Source of the DNA: an uncultured Sphingobacteriaceae bacterium
GTDB lineage: Bacteria; Bacteroidota; Bacteroidia; Sphingobacteriales; Sphingobacteriaceae
NCBI GenBank assembly: GCA_946887045.1
Contig: CAMPKC010000013.1
Location: forward strand, 27,875 to 91,874
Direction: 5' to 3'
Length of the DNA: 64,000 bases
Shown: one piece after another, positions 1 to 8,593 of the stretch
Numbering within the stretch: position 1 is the first letter of the stretch
Layout: each line of letters opens with the position of its first letter
Notes under the pieces: generated by a model
The model's database searches: none
What the model was told of the DNA's origin: nothing
What the model saw: the letters and a program-made list of their open reading frames with translations, nothing else
Made by a program: the position numbers and the translations under genes

Positions 1-84
1 CTCTTGTATGCAAGTTTACGTTTAGATAAAAGCAATGATGTAATAACCCGTTTAGGATATAAACCGGGGACACTGGCAAAATAG
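1..84 (+). CDS. C-terminal end of an unidentified protein (truncated by window edge)
   Basis: An open frame runs from the first base to a TAG stop at 82-84 and encodes 27 residues ending in GYKPGTLAK. It lies 28 bp before the ompH-like start and on the same strand, so the two may be co-transcribed. The fragment is too short to recognise. It lacks the terminal aromatic residue expected of a beta-barrel outer-membrane protein. Known neighbours of ompH genes include BamA, but nothing visible here supports that identity. Confidence 0.4.
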   Translation, partial: LLYASLRLDKSNDVITRLGYKPGTLAK

Positions 85-112
85 AAAAGGACAATCAACA
101 ATTAAATTAAAA

Positions 113-670
113 ATGAAAACATTCGTTAAAGTAGCGGTAGTAGCAGTAGGATTATTTTTTACCGGGAGTGCAGTTAATGCACAACAAAAATTTGCACACA
201 TCAATTCGGCAGCTTTATTAGAAGTGATGCCTGATGTTAAACAAGCAGATGCAAAGTTTCAAACTTTCCAAAAGCAAAAGCAAAGTGAGATTGAATTAAT
301 GCAAACTGAATACCAAAAGAAGCTAACTGTAGCACAGGAGAAAGAAAAAACCTTAAGTGAGGCTAACAAAGTAACTGTAGGAAAAGAGCTTGAAGTTATG
401 GGAAAAGAACTTCAGGAACTGGGTAAGAGAATTAATGACACAGGAGAGAAGGCAAAAAAAGAAATGGCTGCAAAGCAAGATGAACTTTATCAGCCAATAT
501 TTAAGAAAGCCGGCGACGCTGTAAATGCAGTTGCTAAAGAGAAAGGTTATGCTTACGTATTTGACGTATCTCAACCGGGAGTTGTTTACTTTGATGGTGG
601 TGATGATATTTTGGCTTTAGTAAAAGCTAAACTAGGAATAGCAGCAACTCCGGCGACAGCAAAAAAATAA
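113..670 (+). CDS. OmpH/Skp family periplasmic chaperone
   Basis: The 185-residue product starts with a signal peptide (MKTFVKVAVVAVGLFFTGS, cleavage near VNA-QQ). The mature start KFAHINSAALLEVMPDV matches the beta-strand opening of OmpH/Skp proteins. A long charged helical hairpin (about residues 45-125, rich in K, E and Q) forms the coiled-coil tentacle, and a closing segment follows around VFDVSQPGVVYFDGGDD. Skp-type proteins hold unfolded outer-membrane proteins in the periplasm. Length is normal for the family. The start is an ATG after an A-rich leader, typical of Bacteroidota. A terminator follows, so it is transcribed separately from nuoH downstream. Confidence 0.85.
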   Translation: MKTFVKVAVVAVGLFFTGSAVNAQQKFAHINSAALLEVMPDVKQADAKFQTFQKQKQSEIELMQTEYQKKLTVAQEKEKTLSEANKVTVGKELEVMGKELQELGKRINDTGEKAKKEMAAKQDELYQPIFKKAGDAVNAVAKEKGYAYVFDVSQPGVVYFDGGDDILALVKAKLGIAATPATAKK

Positions 671-690
671 GTTAATATTCGTAAATGGAA

Positions 691-719
691 GAGCGAGGCA
701 AATTGTCTCGCTTTTTTTG
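691..719 (+). terminator. Intrinsic terminator after ompH
   Basis: GCGAGGC (693-699) pairs with GTCTCGC (705-711, with one G-T pair) around an AAATT loop. The stem is extended by A692-T712 and is followed by a run of seven T (712-718). It lies 21 bp after the ompH-like stop and separates that gene from the nuo cluster. Confidence 0.8.
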
Positions 720-800
720 TTTATTCCTAATTTCATTCTCTTCTGCATTTGCCAAAAAATATCCGCCGTATTGTTTAAGTTTGCAGCAGCATTTTAAACA

Positions 801-1871
801 TTGGATTTCTATATCACATATCTTTTAGTAGCTGTATTATTATTCTCCTTCGTTGCTGTTTTTGCGCTATTTGCGGTGTATGCTGAACGAAAGGTTTCTG
901 CTTTTATACAAGATCGTTTGGGTCCTATGGAGGTTGGCAAATATGGAAGCTTGCAAACTCTGGCCGATATCCTCAAAATGCTCCAAAAGGAATTTATCAT
1001 TCCTGCGGCGGCAGATAAAATTTTATTCGCAGCTGCTCCCGTAATTATATTTCTATCGGTTTACATGGGTTTTGCCACGTTGCCCTGGGGGCCGGATATT
1101 GTGCCGTCTGCACTGAATATCGGTGTGTTTTATGTATTTGCGATTGTCTCGATTGAATCGGTCGGCATTCTTATGGCAGGTTGGGGTTCAAATAATAAAT
1201 ATTCATTGCTTGGCGCATTGCGTTCAGTCGCGCAGGTTGTTTCTTATGAGATTCCGGCTGGCATTGCTATTATTAGCGCCGTAATGATAGCTCAAACTCT
1301 TGATCTGCAATTGATAGCGGGCAAGCAAGGTGTACTGTCGGGTGAACCCATAAAGTTCCTTGGACTCTGGAATGTCCACGAGATTGGTGGTTTTTTTGCA
1401 TGGAACATATTTCAAGCCCCGCATCTTATTGTTGCATACGTTATTTACTTCATCGCATCTTTAGCCGAATGTAATAGAGCTCCTTTTGATATCCCGGAAG
1501 CTGAATCGGAGCTTGTATCCGGATTCCATACTGAATACACCGGTATCCGTTTTGCATTTATTTTTTTAGGCGAATATTCGATGATGTTTTTAACCGGAAT
1601 GTTTGGCGTAATTTTGTTTTTAGGCGGATGGAATACACTGCTGCCCAATATTGGCTCTGTTCGGCTGGCCGATTGGACTACAGGTCCGTTCTGGGGGATA
1701 TTCTGGATAATAACCAAGGTGATGCTAATTGTAGGAGTTCAGATGTGGTTGCGCTGGACTTTGCCTCGTTTGAGGGTGGATCAGCTAATGAATTTATGCT
1801 GGAAGGTCTTAACTCCTTTGGCATTTTTATGTATGATGATTTCTGGAATCTGGGCTTTACTGGTGATCTAA
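801..1871 (+). CDS. nuoH: NADH-quinone oxidoreductase subunit H
   Basis: This 356-residue protein has about eight membrane helices and carries the conserved NuoH stretches [18 protein letters not shown] (from about residue 25) and [17 protein letters not shown] (about residues 222-238). NuoH links the hydrophilic arm of complex I to the membrane arm and forms part of the quinone chamber. The start is TTG at 801; no better in-frame ATG lies upstream, and MDFYITYLL leads straight into the first helix. It is the first gene of nuoHIJKLMN here; nuoA-G are not in the window. Confidence 0.97.
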   Translation: MDFYITYLLVAVLLFSFVAVFALFAVYAERKVSAFIQDRLGPMEVGKYGSLQTLADILKMLQKEFIIPAAADKILFAAAPVIIFLSVYMGFATLPWGPDIVPSALNIGVFYVFAIVSIESVGILMAGWGSNNKYSLLGALRSVAQVVSYEIPAGIAIISAVMIAQTLDLQLIAGKQGVLSGEPIKFLGLWNVHEIGGFFAWNIFQAPHLIVAYVIYFIASLAECNRAPFDIPEAESELVSGFHTEYTGIRFAFIFLGEYSMMFLTGMFGVILFLGGWNTLLPNIGSVRLADWTTGPFWGIFWIITKVMLIVGVQMWLRWTLPRLRVDQLMNLCWKVLTPLAFLCMMISGIWALLVI

Positions 1872-1883
1872 ATAGGAGAAAAA

Positions 1884-2477
1884 TTGATATTTAAAACCAC
1901 AATATCTGCAATTAAAACTACCTGGATAGGATTAAGCCTAACCATAAAGCATTTATTTGCTATAAATAAAAAAAGGAAATCTATAAATATAAAGGACGAC
2001 AATTATTTTGAACAGGCCACCGGGTTGGTTACAGTACAGTATCCTCACGAGAAAATGCCTATTCCCGAAGTTGGTCGCTATCAGCTGCATGTTGAAATTG
2101 ACGATTGCATAGTTTGTGATCTTTGCGCTAAAATATGTCCGGTTGATTGCATCGAGATAGAAAGTATTAAATCCACAGGTCCGATCGGACAAACCTCTGA
2201 CGGAACAACAAAACGTTTATATGCTCCCAAGTTCGATATCGATATGGGTAAATGTATGTTTTGTGGATTGTGCACAGTCGTTTGTCCTACCGAATGTATT
2301 ACTATGACCAATGAGTACGATCGCCCATTGACTCATATTTCAGAATTAACGTATAAGTTTTCGGATATGTCTCCAAAAGAGGCGGAAGAGAAACGCGAAG
2401 AACTGGCTAAGCAACTTGCCGAGCGCCAGGCCGCAAAGGAAGCTGCATTAAAGGCTGCCCAGAAAAAAGACGGATGA
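1884..2477 (+). CDS. nuoI: NADH-quinone oxidoreductase subunit I (2x[4Fe-4S] ferredoxin)
   Basis: This 197-residue complex I subunit carries two classical ferredoxin motifs, CIVCDLCAKICP and CMFCGLCTVVCP. These bind clusters N6a and N6b, which pass electrons to the quinone site. An N-terminal amphipathic region anchors it at the membrane, and the last 40 residues are a charged K/E/A-rich tail. Translation starts at TTG (1884), 12 bp after nuoH and behind an AGGAG-like stretch (1874-1878). It overlaps nuoJ by 4 bp (ATGA), which suggests translational coupling. Confidence 0.96.
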   Translation: MIFKTTISAIKTTWIGLSLTIKHLFAINKKRKSINIKDDNYFEQATGLVTVQYPHEKMPIPEVGRYQLHVEIDDCIVCDLCAKICPVDCIEIESIKSTGPIGQTSDGTTKRLYAPKFDIDMGKCMFCGLCTVVCPTECITMTNEYDRPLTHISELTYKFSDMSPKEAEEKREELAKQLAERQAAKEAALKAAQKKDG

Positions 2478-3013
2478 CGATAGAACAAATAATATTTTAT
2501 GTTTTAAGTGCAGTTGCATTGATCTCAGCATTGTTAGTTGTGAGTCTTCGGAACTTTGTGCGTTCTATTTTCCTGTTCTTTTTAACATTATTTACCATGG
2601 CAGGTTTATTTGTATTTGCGCTGGCTGATTTTGTGGCAATTACACAATTAGTAATTTATGTTGGTGGAGTACTGGTTTTAATGATTTTCGCTTTCCTCTT
2701 ATCTAACAGGGAGTTGCTAAATAATCCGGACGTTAACTTCAGATCCGGGTTTCTTCATTATGTTCCCGGAATTTTAACTGCATTAATTTTCTTCGGAATT
2801 TTGATGCTCGTATTTTCAAATGTTAATCCGGAAGAGCTGAAGTGGATAAAGGAGGCTGAAGATAATACGCTAAAGCCAACAGATAATACAATTCATTATA
2901 TAGGAATTAATATCATGACCCGATATCTGCTTCCATTTGAAGTGGTTTCCGTGCTGTTGTTAATGGCCTTAATCGGAGCAGCTCATTTGGCGCGAAAGGA
3001 GAAGGACTCATGA
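2474..3013 (+). CDS. nuoJ: NADH-quinone oxidoreductase subunit J
   Basis: This 179-residue membrane subunit of complex I has five predicted helices. The conserved segment FVAITQLVIYVGGVLVLMIF, around residues 56-75, is diagnostic for NuoJ (ND6) and contains the pi-bulge helix. It starts with ATG inside the nuoI stop and overlaps nuoK by 4 bp. Confidence 0.96.
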   Translation: MTIEQIIFYVLSAVALISALLVVSLRNFVRSIFLFFLTLFTMAGLFVFALADFVAITQLVIYVGGVLVLMIFAFLLSNRELLNNPDVNFRSGFLHYVPGILTALIFFGILMLVFSNVNPEELKWIKEAEDNTLKPTDNTIHYIGINIMTRYLLPFEVVSVLLLMALIGAAHLARKEKDS

Positions 3014-3315
3014 TTCCATTGTCGCATTTTATGGTCGTCAGTGCAGTTTTATTTTGCATTGGCCTGTACGCAGTTTTAGCGAAGCGAAATGCAATTTTGA
3101 TGTTGATCGGAATAGAATTCATGTTAAACGCGGCGATTCTTAATTTCGTTGCTTTTAGTAAATACGATAAAATGGCATCAACAGGGCAAGTTTTTGCTTT
3201 GTTTGTGATTGTTCTTGCAGCAGCTGCTGTAGCCGTTGCGCTCGCTATTATATTGAATGTTTATAAGTATTACCGAACGATAGATCCAACAAAAATAGAT
3301 CAATTAAGAGACTAA
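3010..3315 (+). CDS. nuoK: NADH-quinone oxidoreductase subunit K
   Basis: This 101-residue, three-helix protein has the NuoK (ND4L) signatures NAILMLIGIEFMLNAAILNF and VLAAAAVAVALAI. The glutamate in GIEFMLNA is a conserved proton-pathway residue. The length is exactly that of the family. It is coupled to nuoJ by an ATGA overlap and followed after 1 bp by nuoL. Confidence 0.97.
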   Translation: MIPLSHFMVVSAVLFCIGLYAVLAKRNAILMLIGIEFMLNAAILNFVAFSKYDKMASTGQVFALFVIVLAAAAVAVALAIILNVYKYYRTIDPTKIDQLRD

Positions 3316-3316
3316 T

Positions 3317-5374
3317 TTGGACACATTAACAGAAGGGAATTTAAGTTTGTTAGCCGTAACAGCGGCTTTAATGCCGCTACTATCATTTCTGGGGATTTTG
3401 TTGATTCCGGGAAAAAAGGATAGGGGCGCTTCTTTATCAATCGCCACAATTGCTATAAGTTTTCTGATTTCTGTTTTTCTTTTCATTCAGATATGGAACA
3501 ATGGAGATATTCATCAGCAAGCGACCTGGTTTACGATTGGTAAAACGACTCTTACTGTTGGTATACTGCTCAATAATCTTTCTGTATTGATGTTATCGCT
3601 GGTAACTTCAATCGCACTGTTAGTGCATATTTATTCTACCAAATACATGCAGGGTGATCCTTATTTACCCCGCTACTGGGCTTATCTGAGCTTGTTCTGC
3701 TTTTCAATGCTGGGCCTCGTAATTACAGATAATCTTTTGGTGTTGTATATGTTTTGGGAGCTGGTTGGATTTTCATCTTATCTGCTTATCGGCTTTTGGT
3801 TTACGAAAGATTCTGCCAATCGGGCGAGTAAGAAAGCTTTTATCATGAATCGCCTGGGTGATTTGGGCTTCCTTACAGGGATAATGATTGTTTTCACTCA
3901 GTTTAAGACTTTCGATATTCACCTTCTTTTCAAAGAGGGAGGATTGGTTTTAAACTCGATAATAGAGAATGGCTTGTGGGTGAATGAAACAAGTAATATG
4001 CCTGCAATCTGGTTAACCCTCGCTGGATTAGCTTTCTTTTTTGGTGCGACAGCCAAATCAGCGCAATTTCCATTGCATACCTGGTTACCCGATGCCATGG
4101 AGGGTCCAACCTCTGTGTCTTCTTTAATCCATGCCGCGACGATGGTGGCCGCAGGCGTTTTTCTTCTGGCAAGGATATATCCGATTTTCGATTCTACTGT
4201 ATTATTGGTTATTGCGTCTATAGGAGCATTTACAGCGTTTATGGCCGCCACAATTGCCCTCACACAAAACGATATTAAAAGAATACTGGCCTTCTCGACA
4301 ATTTCGCAGTTAGGTTTTATGATGATTGCTATGGGCGTTGGCGCTTATTCTTCCGGTATTTTTCACCTCGTGACTCATGCTTTTTTTAAATGTCTGTTGT
4401 TCTTGGCTGCCGGCGCTGTTATTCACGAAATGGCTCATGTCAAAGAAAAGAGCGGATTGGATTTCGATCATCAAGACATCCGGAATATGGGTGGTTTGAG
4501 GAAAAAGATGCCGGTAACATTTATTACAATGGTGCTGGCGGCACTGGCATTAGCTGGTATCCCTCTCACTTCCGGTTTTTTATCGAAAGATGCTATTTTA
4601 ATTCAATCATTTGAATGGGCTGATGTTAAGAATAATTGGACAAAACTCATTCCTTACTCGGCTTTACTCACCTCATGGCTAACTGCTTTTTACATAGCCC
4701 GCTTAATATTCAAAGTCTTTTTTGGCGACTTGCGTTTGCAAAAGGTTAGCAGTGTTAAATTATCCCTGCACGAAGCACCAAATGCCATGAAGTATGTGTT
4801 GATGATTTTAGCCGTGTTCTGCTTATTTCCGGCGTTTTCATTCAATCCTCTGCATTATGATAGCTCCTGGATAGTTAAAGGCTTTTCTGTTTTAAAGGAA
4901 ATAGGGAAAGTTGATTTTTATCATACTTTCATCCCGGTAACGGTAAATGTTATTGCTGTTGCGGTAGTTTTCGTCGCTTATATATGGTATGCTAAAAGAG
5001 ATAAATCTCCTGATTTCTCACGAACAGCACTCTTTGGTTTATCAAAAGGGCAATGGTATTTCAACGAACTTTATCAATTCGTTTTTGTGAATGGAATAAC
5101 TTCTTTGTCACGATCATCTTATGGTTTCGATAGGGTTGTCATAGACGGAATTGTTAATTATGCTGCTAAAGCAGGCGTGATTCTATCAATAGTTACTCAT
5201 TGGTTCGACAAATATATTGTTGATGGCCTGGTAAATGCGTCCGGGTCAATCAGCAAATCGATTGGAAACCTTACCCGATATTTCCAGACTGGTCGGCTAC
5301 AGCATTATCTCTTGTCCATGGTTCTGGTAATCTTAACTTTTTTTATAATTAAAATATTTCTTCAGGTTATATGA
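3317..5374 (+). CDS. nuoL: NADH-quinone oxidoreductase subunit L
   Basis: This 685-residue antiporter-like subunit forms the distal end of the complex I membrane arm. Visible family features are the FWELVGFSSYLLIGFW segment, the discontinuous-helix stretch LPDAMEGPTSVSSLIHAATM (about residues 258-277), and IALTQNDIKRILAFSTISQL. The C-terminal extension includes the long lateral helix. It starts at TTG (3317), two bases after the nuoK stop, and overlaps nuoM by 4 bp. Confidence 0.97.
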   Translation: MDTLTEGNLSLLAVTAALMPLLSFLGILLIPGKKDRGASLSIATIAISFLISVFLFIQIWNNGDIHQQATWFTIGKTTLTVGILLNNLSVLMLSLVTSIALLVHIYSTKYMQGDPYLPRYWAYLSLFCFSMLGLVITDNLLVLYMFWELVGFSSYLLIGFWFTKDSANRASKKAFIMNRLGDLGFLTGIMIVFTQFKTFDIHLLFKEGGLVLNSIIENGLWVNETSNMPAIWLTLAGLAFFFGATAKSAQFPLHTWLPDAMEGPTSVSSLIHAATMVAAGVFLLARIYPIFDSTVLLVIASIGAFTAFMAATIALTQNDIKRILAFSTISQLGFMMIAMGVGAYSSGIFHLVTHAFFKCLLFLAAGAVIHEMAHVKEKSGLDFDHQDIRNMGGLRKKMPVTFITMVLAALALAGIPLTSGFLSKDAILIQSFEWADVKNNWTKLIPYSALLTSWLTAFYIARLIFKVFFGDLRLQKVSSVKLSLHEAPNAMKYVLMILAVFCLFPAFSFNPLHYDSSWIVKGFSVLKEIGKVDFYHTFIPVTVNVIAVAVVFVAYIWYAKRDKSPDFSRTALFGLSKGQWYFNELYQFVFVNGITSLSRSSYGFDRVVIDGIVNYAAKAGVILSIVTHWFDKYIVDGLVNASGSISKSIGNLTRYFQTGRLQHYLLSMVLVILTFFIIKIFLQVI

Positions 5375-6972
5375 GTTTGCTTTCACTCTTAATATTTATA
5401 CCAATTTTAGCAGGCTTGCTTATCCTAGTACTTCCTTCGTCCTTGCAACAGAAATTTAAATATGTTGCACTCGGAACGGTTATGATTCAAGTTATCATAA
5501 GTGCTTTCATTTATCTAAAATTTGATGCTTCTGTTTTTTCTGGTATAGATGTCCAATCAAAATATCAACTGGTTGAACGCTTGCCATGGATTAGTCTGAA
5601 TCTCGGCTCGCTTGGCGCTTTACAAATAGATTATTTCTTAGGGATCGATGGACTTTCAATGCCGTTTCTTGTACTTACTTCGGTTGTCATGTTAATAGCG
5701 GTGCTGTCATCGTGGGAAATTAAAACAAACCTGAAGGGGTACTTCGCTTTATTGATGCTCCTTAATACAGCAATTATGGGTGTATTTTGTGCCCTCGACT
5801 TCTTTCTGTTCTATATTTTTTATGAATTAATGCTTCTTCCGCTTTATTTCCTTATCGGAATGTGGGGAGGTGTACGTAGAGAGTATGCGGCGATAAAGTT
5901 TTTTTTGTATACGCTCTTTGGATCGGTGTTCATGTTGCTGGTAATTATTGGCTTGTATTTTTCTGTAACCGACCCCGTTACAGGTAATCATACTTTCAAT
6001 ATGCTGCACATGATGAACCCTGCAAACTATGCTTCAGGTTCTATCTTTTCCGCGATAGCAAATCAACAAATATTTGGCATTTCCGCACGATTACTAGGTT
6101 TTATAGTGTTGTTTATCGCATTCGCTATAAAAGTGCCAATTGTACCGTTGCATACATGGTTACCCGATGCCCACGTAGAAGCGCCGACTCCGGTTTCAAT
6201 AATCCTGGCGGGTATCTTATTGAAAATAGGAGGTTATGGAATTTTGAGAGTTTGTATCAGTATTTTTCCTGATGCTGCCATCCAATCTGCCTGGTGGCTT
6301 GGCCTGATAGGTGTAGTTTCTATAGTTTACGGAGCTTTCAATGCTCTTGCTCAGAAAGATCTTAAACGGCTTATTGCTTATTCTTCGGTCTCCCATATGG
6401 GATTTGTATTGCTTGGAATTGCCTCGGTTACGGCTGAAGGGATAAGCGGAGCAATGCTTCAAATGATCAGTCACGGATTTTTATCAACCATGCTTTTCTT
6501 CTTGGTTGGAGTAATTTATAACCGGGTTCATAGTCGTGAAATATACGATTTCAGGGGCCTCGCACTGATTATGCCAAAGTATACAGCATTTGTAATGATC
6601 GCATTTTTTGCTTCGCTTGGCCTGCCTGGTTTTTCGGCATTTATAGCAGAAGCTTTTAGTCTTATCGGAGCATTTACATCCGAAAGTGTAAACGATTTAC
6701 TGCCCCGATGGATGGCTGTATGTGGCTCCTTTGGTATTCTGTTGGGGGCCGCTTATTTGTTGTGGACCCTGCAACGCATGTTCTTCGGCCAGACCCGTTT
6801 AATGGGAGGCGAGGACTGGCGGTTAAAACTTGTGGATGTGAACAGCAGAGAGGTTTTCGTTTTAACAACTCTAACTGTATTTGCGTTGCTTTTGGGAATT
6901 ATGCCTTTCTTAGCCTTCGATAAAATGAACGCCTCGGTACTGGAACTTATTCGTTTGATTAATTTAAAATAA
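5371..6972 (+). CDS. nuoM: NADH-quinone oxidoreductase subunit M
   Basis: This 533-residue antiporter-like proton-pumping subunit contains FYELMLLPLYFLIGMWGG, the broken-helix motif LPDAHVEAPTPVSIILAGIL, and the AYSSVSHMGFVLLGI segment typical of NuoM (ND4). It shares a 4-bp ATGA overlap with nuoL and a 1-bp TAATG junction with nuoN, indicating one polycistronic message. Confidence 0.97.
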   Translation: MSLLSLLIFIPILAGLLILVLPSSLQQKFKYVALGTVMIQVIISAFIYLKFDASVFSGIDVQSKYQLVERLPWISLNLGSLGALQIDYFLGIDGLSMPFLVLTSVVMLIAVLSSWEIKTNLKGYFALLMLLNTAIMGVFCALDFFLFYIFYELMLLPLYFLIGMWGGVRREYAAIKFFLYTLFGSVFMLLVIIGLYFSVTDPVTGNHTFNMLHMMNPANYASGSIFSAIANQQIFGISARLLGFIVLFIAFAIKVPIVPLHTWLPDAHVEAPTPVSIILAGILLKIGGYGILRVCISIFPDAAIQSAWWLGLIGVVSIVYGAFNALAQKDLKRLIAYSSVSHMGFVLLGIASVTAEGISGAMLQMISHGFLSTMLFFLVGVIYNRVHSREIYDFRGLALIMPKYTAFVMIAFFASLGLPGFSAFIAEAFSLIGAFTSESVNDLLPRWMAVCGSFGILLGAAYLLWTLQRMFFGQTRLMGGEDWRLKLVDVNSREVFVLTTLTVFALLLGIMPFLAFDKMNASVLELIRLINLK

Positions 6973-8468
6973 TGAACGAGTTTCTGCCATATATCTCTCA
7001 ATTATTAAATTCTACTATTTCAGGGTTCTCTTATTTGCTCCCCGAACTTGTTTTGGTATTAACTTTTATCATTGTAATTCTGGCAGACCTGTTTGTGCCA
7101 GGTAAAAAGTCATCGCTGGCATTCTATGCATGTGTGTCAGGGATAACGATTTCAATTATAACCGGATTTCTTCAGAATATTGATATTTCAAGGATTTTGC
7201 TTTTCAGCAATACCATGATTCTTGATGATTTAAGTATTTCGTTTAAATCGATATTTAGTATCGTTACCATATTGTTTGCCTTTTTTATCAGGTATAATCC
7301 CGCTCTTCAAAATCATAAAAAAGGAGTGGGTGATATGTATATGCTTTTACCTGCAGTATTGATTGGCTTGAATCTAATGAGTATGTCGGCGAGTTTACTC
7401 ATGATTTATATTTCAGTAGAGATGGTTTCTATCGCGTCCTATCTGATGGTTGGATATGCTTCGGGCAACGATAAGCAAACAGAAGCTGCAATGAAATATG
7501 TGCTGTTTGGTTCTATTTGTTCGGCTGTGATGCTGTATGGCATGTCCCTGTTATATGCGCTTACCGGAAGCATAAATATTGGCGACGCGAACTTCTTAAA
7601 CGGCTTGAAAGAAGCTCCCAATATGGCTGTTACATTGGCTTTAAGCCTCGTTTTAGTTGGGGTTGGATTTAAGCTATCTTTTGTTCCTTTTCATTTCTGG
7701 ATTCCCGATGTGTACGAAGGTGCTCCCACTCCTGTAACGGCCTTTATTTCAACTGCGCCCAAAATAGCCGGATTCGCAGTGCTGATCAGATTTATGGAGC
7801 CGTTTTATATGTTTGAGTTTGGAGATGCTTACAACTCATTCTTTGACTTCAAAACAATTTTATCTGTCGGGTCGCTTTTAACGATGATCGTAGGGAATTT
7901 TAGTGCTATTTGGCAAAACAACGTTAAAAGAATGTTAGCCTATTCCTCTATAGGTCATACCGGATTTGCATTGATGGCCGTCATATCTTTTGAGGGGGGC
8001 GGTTTCAAAAGCCTGATTTTTTACATGGCTGTTTATGCAATAATGAACATGGCTGCTTTCATGTTAGTTGATAAAATTGAAAGCCAGACCGGTATAACTG
8101 ACATCAGGAAGTATAAAGGCCTTGGGAAGATTTTGAAAATCGAGTTTGTATGTTTTGTAATAGTACTCATAGCCTTAACGGGATTGCCTCCAACAGCGGG
8201 CTTTGTAGCCAAATTATTGATCTTTTCCTCAGGTTTTGATTACTACTCATCTACCGGGTCGGTTTGGATGCTGGGTTTATTGATTACGGGAGCTTTAACC
8301 ACTGTAGTCTCTTTGTTTTACTATCTGAAAATCCCGCTTTATGCATTTTTGAAAGATTCGGAAATAGAATTTAAGATAGAGGAAAGGCGTAATCCTCTCA
8401 CTGTTTTAATTCTCATTTTGACGGTATTATTAATATTATTTGGAATATTTCCCGATGTACTTACCTAG
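6972..8468 (+). CDS. nuoN: NADH-quinone oxidoreductase subunit N
   Basis: This 498-residue third antiporter-like subunit (ND2) has the family segments PFHFWIPDVYEGAPTPVTAF and NVKRMLAYSSIGHTGFALM, plus about 14 predicted membrane helices. Its start codon shares the last A of the nuoM stop. It closes the operon; 125 bp of non-coding DNA separates it from the next gene. Confidence 0.96.
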   Translation: MNEFLPYISQLLNSTISGFSYLLPELVLVLTFIIVILADLFVPGKKSSLAFYACVSGITISIITGFLQNIDISRILLFSNTMILDDLSISFKSIFSIVTILFAFFIRYNPALQNHKKGVGDMYMLLPAVLIGLNLMSMSASLLMIYISVEMVSIASYLMVGYASGNDKQTEAAMKYVLFGSICSAVMLYGMSLLYALTGSINIGDANFLNGLKEAPNMAVTLALSLVLVGVGFKLSFVPFHFWIPDVYEGAPTPVTAFISTAPKIAGFAVLIRFMEPFYMFEFGDAYNSFFDFKTILSVGSLLTMIVGNFSAIWQNNVKRMLAYSSIGHTGFALMAVISFEGGGFKSLIFYMAVYAIMNMAAFMLVDKIESQTGITDIRKYKGLGKILKIEFVCFVIVLIALTGLPPTAGFVAKLLIFSSGFDYYSSTGSVWMLGLLITGALTTVVSLFYYLKIPLYAFLKDSEIEFKIEERRNPLTVLILILTVLLILFGIFPDVLT

Positions 8469-8568
8469 CGGTTTGTCGATACCTGGTAAAAAATATCATT
8501 TTTGGAGGTCTTCATGTATTTTGTTGATATTTTCCGTTAAGCTTTTAATATTTTCTAGATTAATATCT

Positions 8569-8576
8569 TAATTTTG
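8569..8576 (+). promoter_or_regulatory. Possible -7 promoter element for the purF-like gene
   Basis: TAATTTTG matches the Bacteroidota -7 consensus TAnnTTTG and ends 17 bp before the start codon. No clear -33 TTTG is seen at the usual spacing, so the call rests on one element. Confidence 0.35.
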
Positions 8577-8593
8577 CATACTCGTTAACAATT